NCBI GenBank assembly: GCA_026702635.1
Contig: JAPPBZ010000272.1
Location: 1 to 24,914 of the forward strand
Direction of reading: 5' to 3'
Source: Bacteroidota bacterium
Lineage (GTDB): Bacteria > Bacteroidota > Rhodothermia > Rhodothermales > Bin80
DNA length: 24,914 nucleotides
This document shows positions 14,459-23,492 of the stretch, one piece after another. Position 1 is the stretch's first letter; every line of letters starts with the position of its first letter. The notes under the pieces were generated by a model. The model was not told the DNA's origin. It was given only the letters and a program-made list of their open reading frames with translations, and searched no databases. Position numbers and translations under genes: made by a program.

Positions 14459-17400
14459 TGCTGGTACGGCTCCCACATATATTTGCCTTGGTATTTGTTT
14501 TATCATCCGGCAATGTGTTTGCCCAATCTGGCAAAGTAGCTGGCCGGGTAACCGATGAGTCTGGGGCAGGGCTTCCTGGTGTTAACCTCTTCATCCCCGC
14601 TACTTTACAGGGGGCCACTTCTGATCTGGACGGATACTATACCATCCTAAACGTATCTCCCGGCACGTATACCATTCGCTCTTCATTTATTGGCTTTGCC
14701 ACTCAAATTGTTGAGGGAGTTCGGGTGAATATTGAGCAAACCACGACGGTGAATTTCCAACTTGTGGAGGACGCCGTGGGGCTCGAAGAGGTGATTGTGA
14801 CCGCGGAATTACCGGTGGTGCAGGCGGATGTATCGAATAGTCAACTAAACGTGAGTGCTGATCAGATTGAGGCTCTTCCTGTTTCCAGCATCAATAGCGT
14901 TGTTGGTTTGCAGGCTGGAATTCAAGGTCTATCCGTACGTGGCAGTGGTTCGGATGAACTCTCATTTATGGTCAATGGTCTGACCTTAAGAGATGAACGC
15001 AACAATGCGCCGTACACTAGCATCAGCCTTTCCTCTGTAGAGGAAGTACAGGTTCAGACAGGCGGATTCAATGCTGAGTATGGGAATGTCCGTTCGGGTG
15101 TTGTTAATGTTGTGACCAAGGAGGGGGGACGAGATCGCTATTCGGGGAATGCGATTATCCGCTACAGCGCCCCGGCACAGAAACACTTTGGGCCTCGTGC
15201 AGATGATCCAAGTTCTTATTGGATTCGTCCATTCACGGATCCAGATGTCGCGTGGGCTGGCACGGAAGCGGGGGGGTGGGACGAGTTTACACAGGCACAA
15301 TACCCGCGGTTCGAGGGATGGATTGCGATTGCGGAGGAAAGATTGAAGGATGATGATCCTTCGAATGATATGACGCCCGAGGCCCTGCAGCAGGCTTTCT
15401 TGTGGCAGCACCGAAAGGCAATGGAGGTCGTCAATCCAGACTATAACATTGACGTCGGCCTTGGTGGACCGGTTCCCTATCTAAACCGGTATTTGGGTGG
15501 ACTCCGTTTTTATGCTTCGGCTCGTGCTGATCAGAGTATGTATCTGATTCCGCTGAATACAGATCGGTATCAGGAATGGTCAGGTCATGTGAAACTAACT
15601 GCGGATCTTAGGCCTGGAATGAAACTCACGCTTGAGGGGCTAAGAGGTCGTATCACAGGTACTTCGATCAGCAGGGCTGGACAGCCCGGGATCTTCCGCT
15701 CTTCTTTCAGTATTGCGGGTCAGTTGAGCCGTGTGAGCTTTATTGATTCCAGAATTTATTCCACCGATTACTGGACCCCAACGGAAGTCAATAACTTCAT
15801 GGGTGGACTGAAGCTTACACATACTCTCAGTTCCTCCACATTCTACGAGATACGCGTCAATGCTTTTCGTTCAAAATATGATACAAACCCAGGGCGATTA
15901 CGCGACGAGACCCCAGTTGTAACCTTTGGTGGTGTGGGGTTCGACGAAGCTCCATTTGGGTTTCAGCCAAGGCCCACCTTTGGGGTAGACGGCATGCGTA
16001 CTGGTGTAGGCATGAGTAATGCCCGGGATACCAGTATAGTCACGGCCTACAACATAAAAGCAGATCTCACCAGTCAGCTCAACCGGTTTTTGCAAATCAA
16101 GACGGGAGTTGAGTATAATCTTTCGGATTCCAAAGTGAACTACGGGCGCTTTGATGCTTTTCTACCAAGCGGCAATTCACATTCTCAATGGGACCGCGCA
16201 CCGGTTCGGGGAGCCGCGTACACGCAAGGGAAGCTCGAGTTTTCCGGGATGATCGCGAATCTGGGGCTCCGACTGGATTATTTTAACGCAGGCGGGGACT
16301 GGTATGATTTCGATCCTTTCAGTGCTGCGTTCAGTGCAAGGTTTGCACCCGGCATTGATACGCTCTTAACCCAAGATCCCACACGCCACATCTTTACGCT
16401 GAGTCCCCGCATGGGAGTTGCTTTTCCCATCACAGAGTATAGCAAGCTCTATTTTAATTATGGGCATTTCCGATCGCTTCCCGATCCCAATAATTTATTT
16501 CTACTGCGGGAATTCACCGAAACTGGACAGATTAGCAGGGTAGCGGATCCCAACAATCCCTTACCCAAGACGGTCGCATACGAACTTGGCTATGAGCAGT
16601 CACTTTTTGATCAACTACTGATTCGGATGGCTGGCTATTACAAGGATGTGTCTCTGCAGCCATATCTCACACAGTACATCAGTCGTGATGGGCAGGTGAA
16701 CTACACGATCAGTGAGCCAAATTCATTCGAAGATATTCGAGGATTTGAATTTACCTTGTCCCGTAATCGAGGGCGCTGGGTTCAGGGATTTGTGAACTAT
16801 ACCTATATGGTGTTTACGTCTGGGTATTTCAGTCTCCGACGAAATTTTGAAAATCCAACAGCTCAGCGGGAGTTTGCGGAGAGCGATGCGGAGCGTCGCC
16901 GTGCATCATCCAGGCCACTTCCACGACCCTATGCCCGGCTGAACTTGGACTTTCTAACGCCAACCGATTTTGGCCCACGCATTGGCTCCTACGCGATTCT
17001 TGGCAACTGGCGAATTAGTCTGATCGGCACTTGGCAGCAAGGATCAAAATATACCTGGACCGGCGGGGGAGCCGTCCCAGGTGTGATCAATAATGTTTCT
17101 TTTCGCGATTACTGGAATGCAAATTTGCGTTTCACCAAGAACATTACTGTTGCAGGCAGGCGCGCACAAATTTTCGTGGACATCTTCAATGTGCTGAATA
17201 CCCGTCGGCTTTCCTTTAATGGTTTCATTGACGGGAACGACCAACTGTCTTACCTGAGATCTCTGCATCTTCCTGAGTCTGATGATTATCAGACAAATAT
17301 TCCGGGGAACGATAAGATTGGCGCATACCGAAAATATAGTGTGCCTTATCAGCCGATGCAGAGGATTCCGGCGCGTGAGAGTATCACTTCTCCAAGTGAA

Positions 17401-17589
17401 CGCGTCATTTATTGGGAGTATGACTCCCGGCAATATCTGGTCTATCGTGACGGTGCCTGGAGTCCTGCGGACGCAGAAGTTGTAGACAAGGTGATCAAGG
17501 ACAAGGCATACATTGATATGCCGAATCAGAGTTTTCTCACATTCCTAGATCCACGGGATATTTTCTGGGGGATCCGATTGTCCTTTTAG
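14458..17589 (+). CDS. TonB-dependent receptor with carboxypeptidase-like regulatory domain
   Basis: A 1043-residue outer-membrane transporter energised by TonB. A signal peptide (cleavage after FA22, mature Q23) is followed by a carboxypeptidase-regulatory-like beta-sandwich (about 26-105: KVAGRVTDESGAGLPGVNLF, DLDGYYTILNVSPGTY). The plug domain is at about 126-222 (ALPVSSINSVVGLQAGIQG, LSVRGSGSDELSFMVNGL, VQTGGFNAEYGNVRSGVVNV), then a large barrel. The C-terminus FWGIRLSF ends in Phe, as barrel proteins do. The architecture resembles SusC/CirA-like receptors, but no SusD gene follows; the next gene is a T9SS-type secreted protein. The ligand cannot be read from sequence. Start choice is discussed with the leader ORF. 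It is the first large gene of a cassette whose next member begins 3 bp after its stop. Confidence 0.92.
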   Translation: MLVRLPHIFALVFVLSSGNVFAQSGKVAGRVTDESGAGLPGVNLFIPATLQGATSDLDGYYTILNVSPGTYTIRSSFIGFATQIVEGVRVNIEQTTTVNFQLVEDAVGLEEVIVTAELPVVQADVSNSQLNVSADQIEALPVSSINSVVGLQAGIQGLSVRGSGSDELSFMVNGLTLRDERNNAPYTSISLSSVEEVQVQTGGFNAEYGNVRSGVVNVVTKEGGRDRYSGNAIIRYSAPAQKHFGPRADDPSSYWIRPFTDPDVAWAGTEAGGWDEFTQAQYPRFEGWIAIAEERLKDDDPSNDMTPEALQQAFLWQHRKAMEVVNPDYNIDVGLGGPVPYLNRYLGGLRFYASARADQSMYLIPLNTDRYQEWSGHVKLTADLRPGMKLTLEGLRGRITGTSISRAGQPGIFRSSFSIAGQLSRVSFIDSRIYSTDYWTPTEVNNFMGGLKLTHTLSSSTFYEIRVNAFRSKYDTNPGRLRDETPVVTFGGVGFDEAPFGFQPRPTFGVDGMRTGVGMSNARDTSIVTAYNIKADLTSQLNRFLQIKTGVEYNLSDSKVNYGRFDAFLPSGNSHSQWDRAPVRGAAYTQGKLEFSGMIANLGLRLDYFNAGGDWYDFDPFSAAFSARFAPGIDTLLTQDPTRHIFTLSPRMGVAFPITEYSKLYFNYGHFRSLPDPNNLFLLREFTETGQISRVADPNNPLPKTVAYELGYEQSLFDQLLIRMAGYYKDVSLQPYLTQYISRDGQVNYTISEPNSFEDIRGFEFTLSRNRGRWVQGFVNYTYMVFTSGYFSLRRNFENPTAQREFAESDAERRRASSRPLPRPYARLNLDFLTPTDFGPRIGSYAILGNWRISLIGTWQQGSKYTWTGGGAVPGVINNVSFRDYWNANLRFTKNITVAGRRAQIFVDIFNVLNTRRLSFNGFIDGNDQLSYLRSLHLPESDDYQTNIPGNDKIGAYRKYSVPYQPMQRIPARESITSPSERVIYWEYDSRQYLVYRDGAWSPADAEVVDKVIKDKAYIDMPNQSFLTFLDPRDIFWGIRLSF

Positions 17590-17592
17590 TTC

Positions 17593-19716
17593 ATGACGCA
17601 ATCTGTTACAACTTGGATGTTTCGATCCATCTCGCTCTCGGTGCTGATTATGATCTTGGTACCCGTTTCTGTTGTTCAGGCCCAGTTTATCAACAAGTGG
17701 TTATCAGCAGGATCTTTGCATAACTGGTACTCTGAGATTGGTAATGAGTGTGAGTCATGTGGTTTTGTGGGTTCACAGCAGGACGGACTTCGCTGGCCCG
17801 GTATTTACCGGCTCACGGACATGCAGGCTGCAAAGGCATTGTGGATCGGCGCCGTGAACGTAACGGATGATCTTGGGACGAATTATGCGCGTCGGGTGGT
17901 GCACGCTGGGCCACGCGTATCTGGAGGAGGAGAATTTTTTCCAACTCGCTTTGAATTGATCAGCCGCTTGACTCCCACAACTGTGTTGGTAGATGGTGCG
18001 ATTACAGAGCCAGAAGCAGCTATGGTGGCAGATGATGTCGATCCATCTATTGATGCTGATGCGATGATCATAGGTGAGGCGAATACACTCCTTGGGATCA
18101 CGATGGAGCGTAAGATCCTCCAGTTCGCACAGGAATATCACGACAACTACCACATCCTCGAATATACGTTCACGAACACAGGGAATGTTGATGATGATCC
18201 AGATATTGAACTCCCCAATCAGACACTGGAAGGCGTTTACTTCTTTTTTCAATGGCGCCTCTCGGTAGCCAAGGAGACCCGGTATGTTATCGGAAACGGT
18301 ACAGGTTGGGGATTAAATGCGATGTTGGATACTCGTGGGGATGGGGTCAAGGTGGATCCTCCAGATGAAGATTTTCGTGCTCAGTTTGTATGGCATGGCA
18401 AGTTTCCACCCTTCAATGCTTATGACAATATTGGTGGACCGATCCTGCCACAGGCACTCCCGGCATTTAACATTGCGCCTACCGACACGATAGGTCGCCT
18501 AGGTGCTTCCCAGTTTGCTGGGGTTGTTACGATCCATGCTGATACGTCACCTTCCGATCAGGTGGATGACCCGAGTCAGCCCAGCACAACCTCCTGGATT
18601 GGCTCTGACGAGTCGTACCAGTCACAAAATGACGCGTTTAATCCAGCAAAAATGGAGGTAGAGTATGGTGTGATGTCTGCAGGCCACAAGTCCCCACGTC
18701 ACGCAGATGTGGTCGAACCCACAGGTCTCCCAGGGTTCCTGAACCCAGTTGGTGATCCGAGCTTGGGTACGCCAGGCGGATTCTCCAATGCGAATGGTTA
18801 TGGTCCTTATACATTAGCTCCCGGAGAAAGCATACGAATTGTCATGGCAGAGGCAGCATCAGGGTTGAGCCGTGAAGCGAATTCGGCGATTGGTCGGGCC
18901 TACAAGGAGTCTGGAGCAAATGATAGCGCACCGATTACCTTTGAAGTGCACGATCAGTCTCATACGATGACCAAGAATGAATGGGTATTCACGAGTCGGG
19001 ATTCACTTTTTCAAACGTTTCGAAGGGCGATTGCCAATTATGCATCGGGATACACAATTCCTCGTGCACCGGCTCCACCAAGCATCTTTGAGGTAGATGG
19101 AGGAGGGGATCGCATTCGTTTAATCTGGTCTCCCCATGAGACGGAATCCTTGCCAGAAGGCTGGGAGGTTTATCGGGCCCAAGGTCGTTATGACAGTACA
19201 TACACACTTGTCCATACTGCCTCCGGTGGAGACACTAGTTTTGATGACACTACACCGATTCGCGGGATTGACTATTACTACTACATAGTCAGTGTACAGA
19301 GTGCCAGCCAAAACGATGGCACTGGCCTCACTCCATCTGGGCGGGCATTACGGAGTTCCCGGTACGCGACACAGACCTACACGCCAACTCGCTTAAAAAG
19401 ACCGGCCGGGACTGCTTTATCAGACGTTCGAATCGTTCCGAATCCATTTAATATTGCGTCAAGCCCATTCGTACGTTTTCCAGATCAAACGGATAAGCTG
19501 GCATTTTTTAATATCCCAGGTCGCTGTACGATTGCGATTTACACGGATCTGGGGGAACTCGTGGATGAGATCGAGCACACCGATGGAAGCGGGGACGAAT
19601 TTTGGGATCATACAACATCGTCTAGGCAAATTATATCCAGTGGTGTATATATCGCGGTAATCACCGATTTGGATACAGGTGAGAGGATTATCAAAAAGTT
19701 TGTCATTATCCGTTAA
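17593..19716 (+). CDS. Secreted FN3-domain protein with T9SS-type C-terminal domain
   Basis: A 707-residue exported protein. A signal peptide with a hydrophobic SLSVLIMILVPVSVVQA ends before QFINKW. The region from about 35 to 480 is beta-rich with no family I can name; it contains GNECESCGF near residue 50 with the only close Cys pair. A fibronectin type III domain follows at about 494-575 (RIRLIWSPHETESLPEGWEV, YYYYIVSVQ). The last 99 residues start with VRIVPNPFN and end SSGVYIAVITDL...IKKFVIIR, the pattern of T9SS type A sorting domains: a PNPFN turn followed by a beta-sandwich ending in a basic, aliphatic tail. It is therefore probably exported by T9SS and anchored or released at the surface. 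It starts 3 bp after the receptor stop and ends 7 bp before the PorV-family start, so it is co-transcribed with both. Confidence 0.85.
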   Translation: MTQSVTTWMFRSISLSVLIMILVPVSVVQAQFINKWLSAGSLHNWYSEIGNECESCGFVGSQQDGLRWPGIYRLTDMQAAKALWIGAVNVTDDLGTNYARRVVHAGPRVSGGGEFFPTRFELISRLTPTTVLVDGAITEPEAAMVADDVDPSIDADAMIIGEANTLLGITMERKILQFAQEYHDNYHILEYTFTNTGNVDDDPDIELPNQTLEGVYFFFQWRLSVAKETRYVIGNGTGWGLNAMLDTRGDGVKVDPPDEDFRAQFVWHGKFPPFNAYDNIGGPILPQALPAFNIAPTDTIGRLGASQFAGVVTIHADTSPSDQVDDPSQPSTTSWIGSDESYQSQNDAFNPAKMEVEYGVMSAGHKSPRHADVVEPTGLPGFLNPVGDPSLGTPGGFSNANGYGPYTLAPGESIRIVMAEAASGLSREANSAIGRAYKESGANDSAPITFEVHDQSHTMTKNEWVFTSRDSLFQTFRRAIANYASGYTIPRAPAPPSIFEVDGGGDRIRLIWSPHETESLPEGWEVYRAQGRYDSTYTLVHTASGGDTSFDDTTPIRGIDYYYYIVSVQSASQNDGTGLTPSGRALRSSRYATQTYTPTRLKRPAGTALSDVRIVPNPFNIASSPFVRFPDQTDKLAFFNIPGRCTIAIYTDLGELVDEIEHTDGSGDEFWDHTTSSRQIISSGVYIAVITDLDTGERIIKKFVIIR

Positions 19717-19723
19717 TGGTAGC

Positions 19724-20728
19724 ATGAAGCGCTGGATGTACATACTGCTCTTTTTGCCGCTGTTTACGGCAGTTTCTGTCTCGGCACAGCAGAAAAAACT
19801 CGCCCAGACCGCGATGAAGTTTTTGTCCGTGTCCGTAAGTCCCCGTGCTGCTGGTTTAGGAGATGCGCTTACTGCAATTGAGCATGGATCTGCTTCGTTG
19901 TTCTACAATCCCAGCGGGATGGCCTGGCAGGAGAGTAATCTGGATATCGTAGTAGGGCAAACGCAATGGATTGCTGAAATCAATTATTCCATGGGCAGTA
20001 TTTCCTTTCGCCCAGGGAGTGGGCGTTTAGGGGTCATCGGTTTTTCATTTGTCATGGTTGATTATGGTGAACTAGAGGAAACCATACGTTTTGATAACGA
20101 TCAGGGGTTTTTAGATGTGGGCACTTTTTCGCCGTCGGCGTGGAGTTTTGGGGTTGGGTATGCACGTAAACTCTCAGATCGCTTTTCAGTGGGGGCCCAG
20201 TTCAAGTGGGCCAATCAATTCCTGGCCAACTCGGTCATGGGGATTGATGATGGAGGCGACTATCTACGGGAAAACGTGGAGGAGGGGGTTTTGGCTTACG
20301 ATTTCGGGGTTTTGTACAAGACTGGTTTTCGAAGTCTCAATTTCGCGGTCAGTGCCCGGAATTTTGCACCGGAAATTACGTTTAGCGAAGAGAGTGTTGC
20401 GCTGCCGTTGACACTCAATATTGGTGTCTCCATGAACATGATGGACCTTATTGCTCAGGGGACCAACATGCACCAATTATTGCTTTCAGTAGATGCTTCG
20501 AATCCACGCGATTTTTCTGAGCAAATAAAGGTTGGTACTGAATATGTCTTTTTGAACACGTTCATCCTTCGAGCAGGCTATGCTTTCCCAACCGATGAAC
20601 AGGGTTTCAGTGTTGGTTTGGGTCTGAAACAGTCACTCCGAAGATTCGGATTCGGAGCGGACTATTCATTTACCGACTTTGGAGTTTTATCAAATGTACA
20701 ACGTCTTGCCATACGGTTTTCGCTATAG
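19724..20728 (+). CDS. PorV/PorQ-family outer-membrane protein
   Basis: A 334-residue outer-membrane barrel with a signal peptide (MKRWMYILLFLPLFTAVSVS, cleavage before QQKK). The mature N-terminus carries the family signature: FLSVSVSPRAAGLGDALTAI and then SASLFYNPSGMAWQ, equivalent to the FL...ARAAALG.A....D..A..YNPAGLA pattern of PorV/PorQ/UPF0164 proteins. The end, QRLAIRFSL, is barrel-like. PorV is the T9SS shuttle protein that hands sorting-domain cargo to the attachment complex; a homologue next to two genes with T9SS-type sorting domains suggests a cargo-specific paralogue. The true housekeeping PorV may be elsewhere. The ATG at 19724 is chosen because it gives the signal peptide directly; an upstream in-frame start would overlap the FN3 gene. 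Confidence 0.87.
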   Translation: MKRWMYILLFLPLFTAVSVSAQQKKLAQTAMKFLSVSVSPRAAGLGDALTAIEHGSASLFYNPSGMAWQESNLDIVVGQTQWIAEINYSMGSISFRPGSGRLGVIGFSFVMVDYGELEETIRFDNDQGFLDVGTFSPSAWSFGVGYARKLSDRFSVGAQFKWANQFLANSVMGIDDGGDYLRENVEEGVLAYDFGVLYKTGFRSLNFAVSARNFAPEITFSEESVALPLTLNIGVSMNMMDLIAQGTNMHQLLLSVDASNPRDFSEQIKVGTEYVFLNTFILRAGYAFPTDEQGFSVGLGLKQSLRRFGFGADYSFTDFGVLSNVQRLAIRFSL

Positions 20729-21890
20729 GCAGGGACGTTGTGTCCTGCTTATTGGCGGTATCCTGTTTACAGCACTGTTACTGGGTTGTGACTCGGGAAC
20801 GGCGCCAAGCATTTACGACCCAAACCGTACCAGTTCACCTGATCCGGTTATTGAGGATGTGATCCCTGAGGACAGGGCTTTAGCCGGAGTAGACATAGTA
20901 ACGATCACAGGTCAAAATTTTTCAACACAGGCTACCGACAACTTGGTATACTTTGGCAACGCTCGTGCGGATGTAGTTGAGGCTTCATCCTCGCAGCTTC
21001 GTATGGTAGCTCCAAATAGCCCACAGCCTGAATTGGAACTTCGCCTCGCGGTTATTGGCGCTGAAAACTTCAGTAATAGTGTCTCTTACGGACTGGACTT
21101 TCCGTTTATTGAATTTGGTGATGTCCGGGATTTTGAAGATATATATGGAATCACCACGGATCCGTCTGGAAATTTATATGCTTCCTTGGTGGCGTTCAGT
21201 CTACCGGTTGGCATCATTCGTATATCTCCAAACGGGGAGCGCAGTGATTTCATTAGCTCCACATTCTTTTGGGCCGACTTGGCGTTTGGCGCGGACGATT
21301 ATTTGTATGCTGTTCGGTTCGTTCGAGCCGTCTTTAGGTTTCAGGGAGGTGGAACAAGCCCCGAAGTATTTGCTGTAATTCCGAACAATGCTGTCAGATT
21401 AAGTACAGTTGCAATTGATAGCAGTAACCGAATATGGGCAGCTGGTGATAACGAGGAGATTTACAGTATCTCACCAGACAAAACCATCCAAAGCTACGAG
21501 TTCAATGCTGATGTTCAGGACATCGTTTTATTCGGTGACTTTCTGTATCTGGCGGCTATTGAAAATGGTAACAGTAAGATTTGGCGCTTTAGGATAGATT
21601 CCAATGGTGCCTTGGGAGCACCAGAGGAAGTCTTTGATATGACTGCATTTAATGGAGCGACGGCGTTCGCCCTAGCATTTTCTGCGGCGGGGAATTTATT
21701 CGTTGGGACTGATGCTACTGACCCTGTAGTCGTAGTGGATCCTGATGGAATTGGCCAGTCGCTCTATCCTGGCGTTTTGAACCAGCCTGCTCGGAGACTT
21801 GCATGGGGTACGCAAAGACAACTTTACGCTGCGACCAATTCAACCGAAACGGTTGCTGCTGGCATTATTCGTATTACAACACGCGACTGA
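20694..21890 (+). CDS. IPT/TIG-domain beta-propeller lipoprotein
   Basis: A 398-residue lipoprotein. The signal peptide ends in FTALLLGC, a clear lipobox with the lipidated residue at Cys32. An IPT/TIG (immunoglobulin-like) domain follows at about 50-130 (EDVIPEDRALAGVDIVTITG, NFSTQATDNLVYFGNARADV). The remainder has repeated blade motifs typical of NHL/SMP-30-like propellers: YGITTDPSGNLYASL, DLAFGADDYLYAV, VAIDSSNRIWAAG, ALAFSAAGNLFVG, RLAWGTQRQLYAA. IPT domains in Bacteroidota surface lipoproteins often act as rigid spacers that display a binding module, so glycan or protein binding is plausible but not shown. The ATG at 20694 lies inside the PorV-family gene, giving a 35-bp overlap; this start is needed for a full signal peptide with basic residues. 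Confidence 0.83.
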   Translation: MYNVLPYGFRYRQGRCVLLIGGILFTALLLGCDSGTAPSIYDPNRTSSPDPVIEDVIPEDRALAGVDIVTITGQNFSTQATDNLVYFGNARADVVEASSSQLRMVAPNSPQPELELRLAVIGAENFSNSVSYGLDFPFIEFGDVRDFEDIYGITTDPSGNLYASLVAFSLPVGIIRISPNGERSDFISSTFFWADLAFGADDYLYAVRFVRAVFRFQGGGTSPEVFAVIPNNAVRLSTVAIDSSNRIWAAGDNEEIYSISPDKTIQSYEFNADVQDIVLFGDFLYLAAIENGNSKIWRFRIDSNGALGAPEEVFDMTAFNGATAFALAFSAAGNLFVGTDATDPVVVVDPDGIGQSLYPGVLNQPARRLAWGTQRQLYAATNSTETVAAGIIRITTRD

Positions 21891-21966
21891 GCTATGAGGA
21901 TTTTTCTTTTTGGCTCGGGGAGCATCAATTTTCACACGCACACTCTTAACCAACTTTCCTTTTACC

Positions 21967-23418
21967 ATGACTCGTAAAACTATACTTTTCGCAGCCCTCT
22001 TTCTTGTGTTCGGCGGCACGGCAAGTGCCCAGAACTGGATTGATCAGGGGCCATTTCCCGATTCGACTACATTTTGGCGTGGGGCTCACGGGCTAGCCGT
22101 TGATGGAGAAGGCAAGGTTTGGATTTCACAATACTACCCTGAATTTCTAACCCTTGCCAACGGCGACACATTGAAAAACGCTGATGGGGCAAACGTCTCG
22201 AATTCGGCCATTCATGTCTTCAATCCCGATGGCACTAGAGCGATGGATCCCATCACTGCTCTCAGGTATGAAGATGCCCAGGGTAACGCCATGATGGACA
22301 GTATTTCCTGGGGCGCTCCTCGCGTCGATATTCGAGGAATTAGGGCTGATCATAATGGAGACATTGTTATTGTGCTAGGAAATACTGCTAGCCTTATGTT
22401 GCGACTGAATCATAAGACCGGTGAGGTCATGAATAGGGTTGATCTTGGATCTGAGCGGTTTGGTTCTCCGGCCGCTCCAGGAATTGATGCAGCCGGGAAT
22501 ATATATGTGGCTCCGGTAGCTGCAGATGCCCCGATTTCTATATTCGATCCCAATTTTCGATGGATTGGTAACGTATCCCTGAATTCTCCGGGTATCGGAC
22601 GTACCTTAGAAGTCAGCGCTGATGGGAATTCTGTTTACTGGTCGGCATTTACGCATCGAGGTACGTACAAATACCACCGGGCAGATGAATTTTCCCAATA
22701 TGATTCGTTGGGACTGGTCCATGAGGGGCTTGTTGCTACTTCGAGTGTTCGACATCCTACAACGGGGCAGGTCTGGCTAGGCCACTCAGGGGTAATCGAA
22801 CCACCTGTTGGCGATGAAGTTGTTTTTCGTCCTGGCAGCGAGTTAACTTGGTATGCGCTTGATCCTGAAGCAGGGGATGCAATTGTTGATAGCCTCGCGT
22901 TTGATTCGCCATTTACTTACTGTGGAGCCGGTCTCAACAACAGGGATGGTCGTTCTGTCGGGTTTTCACACGATGGAGTCTATGCTTATGTCGGTGTATG
23001 GGGAGCGCTTCAAGCGGTGAGTCGCGTCGAAGGCTCTGACGATTGCGTCTGGATCACGAACGATAATGCTGAGCCGCTTAACCGGGGCTTTGTATTCAAA
23101 AAATTTATGCGGGGCATGGTCACGAGTATCGACCGCGACCCGACTGAGATTCCAGATGGTTTTACCTTGTCGCAGAACTATCCGAATCCGTTCAATCCTC
23201 AGACCAATATTGAGTTTGAGTTGAAAGATGCAGGCTTAGCCACACTTAAAGTGTATGATATGCTAGGTAGAGAGGTTGCCACACTCGTTGATGAGCACCT
23301 AGTTGCTGGTAAGTACACCGCTACTTTTAATGCTACCGAACTGACTTCTGGCACGTACGTCTATCAGCTAAATGTTGCCGGACATCGTTTGAGTGGCAAA
23401 ATGACGCTGGTGAAGTAA
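21967..23418 (+). CDS. Secreted beta-propeller protein with T9SS type A sorting domain
   Basis: A 483-residue exported protein. The signal peptide MTRKTILFAALFLVFGGTAS ends before QNWIDQ. The body (about 25-385) has repeated propeller-type strands: GLAVDGEGKVWISQ, DIRGIRADHNGDIVIV, GIDAAGNIYVAP, TLEVSADGNSVYWS and VGFSHDGVYAYVG. The last 88 residues form a textbook T9SS type A sorting domain: FTLSQNYPNPFNPQTNIEF, KVYDMLGREVATLVDEHLVA, SGTYVYQLNVAGHRLSGKM and the terminal TLVK. Such proteins are carried by T9SS and attached to the surface or released. The ATG at 21967 is chosen over an in-frame start at 21910, which would put 19 non-signal-like residues in front. The stop is 22 bp before an intrinsic terminator. 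A degraded copy of this gene follows. Confidence 0.92.
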   Translation: MTRKTILFAALFLVFGGTASAQNWIDQGPFPDSTTFWRGAHGLAVDGEGKVWISQYYPEFLTLANGDTLKNADGANVSNSAIHVFNPDGTRAMDPITALRYEDAQGNAMMDSISWGAPRVDIRGIRADHNGDIVIVLGNTASLMLRLNHKTGEVMNRVDLGSERFGSPAAPGIDAAGNIYVAPVAADAPISIFDPNFRWIGNVSLNSPGIGRTLEVSADGNSVYWSAFTHRGTYKYHRADEFSQYDSLGLVHEGLVATSSVRHPTTGQVWLGHSGVIEPPVGDEVVFRPGSELTWYALDPEAGDAIVDSLAFDSPFTYCGAGLNNRDGRSVGFSHDGVYAYVGVWGALQAVSRVEGSDDCVWITNDNAEPLNRGFVFKKFMRGMVTSIDRDPTEIPDGFTLSQNYPNPFNPQTNIEFELKDAGLATLKVYDMLGREVATLVDEHLVAGKYTATFNATELTSGTYVYQLNVAGHRLSGKMTLVK

Positions 23419-23439
23419 TCTCTTGCGGAGTTTTGCAAT

Positions 23440-23480
23440 AAAAGGGTATCCCCTGACGCGTGGGGGGGATACCCTTTTTT
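23440..23480 (+). terminator. Strong intrinsic terminator closing the surface cassette
   Basis: AAAAGGGTATCCCC (23440-23453) and GGGGATACCCTTTT (23465-23478) are perfect 14-base inverted repeats separated by an 11-nt loop. The downstream arm runs directly into a T-tract (23475-23480). Because the A- and T-tracts belong to the stem it could also work on the minus strand. It lies 22 bp after the stop of the T9SS propeller gene. Confidence 0.92.
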
Positions 23481-23492
23481 GTACTTGTAACC

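Noticed and set aside
14458..17589. Reading the receptor cassette as a SusC/SusD polysaccharide utilisation locus
   Set aside because: No SusD-like lipoprotein and no glycoside hydrolase is present; the lipoprotein here has an IPT domain and propeller blades instead.
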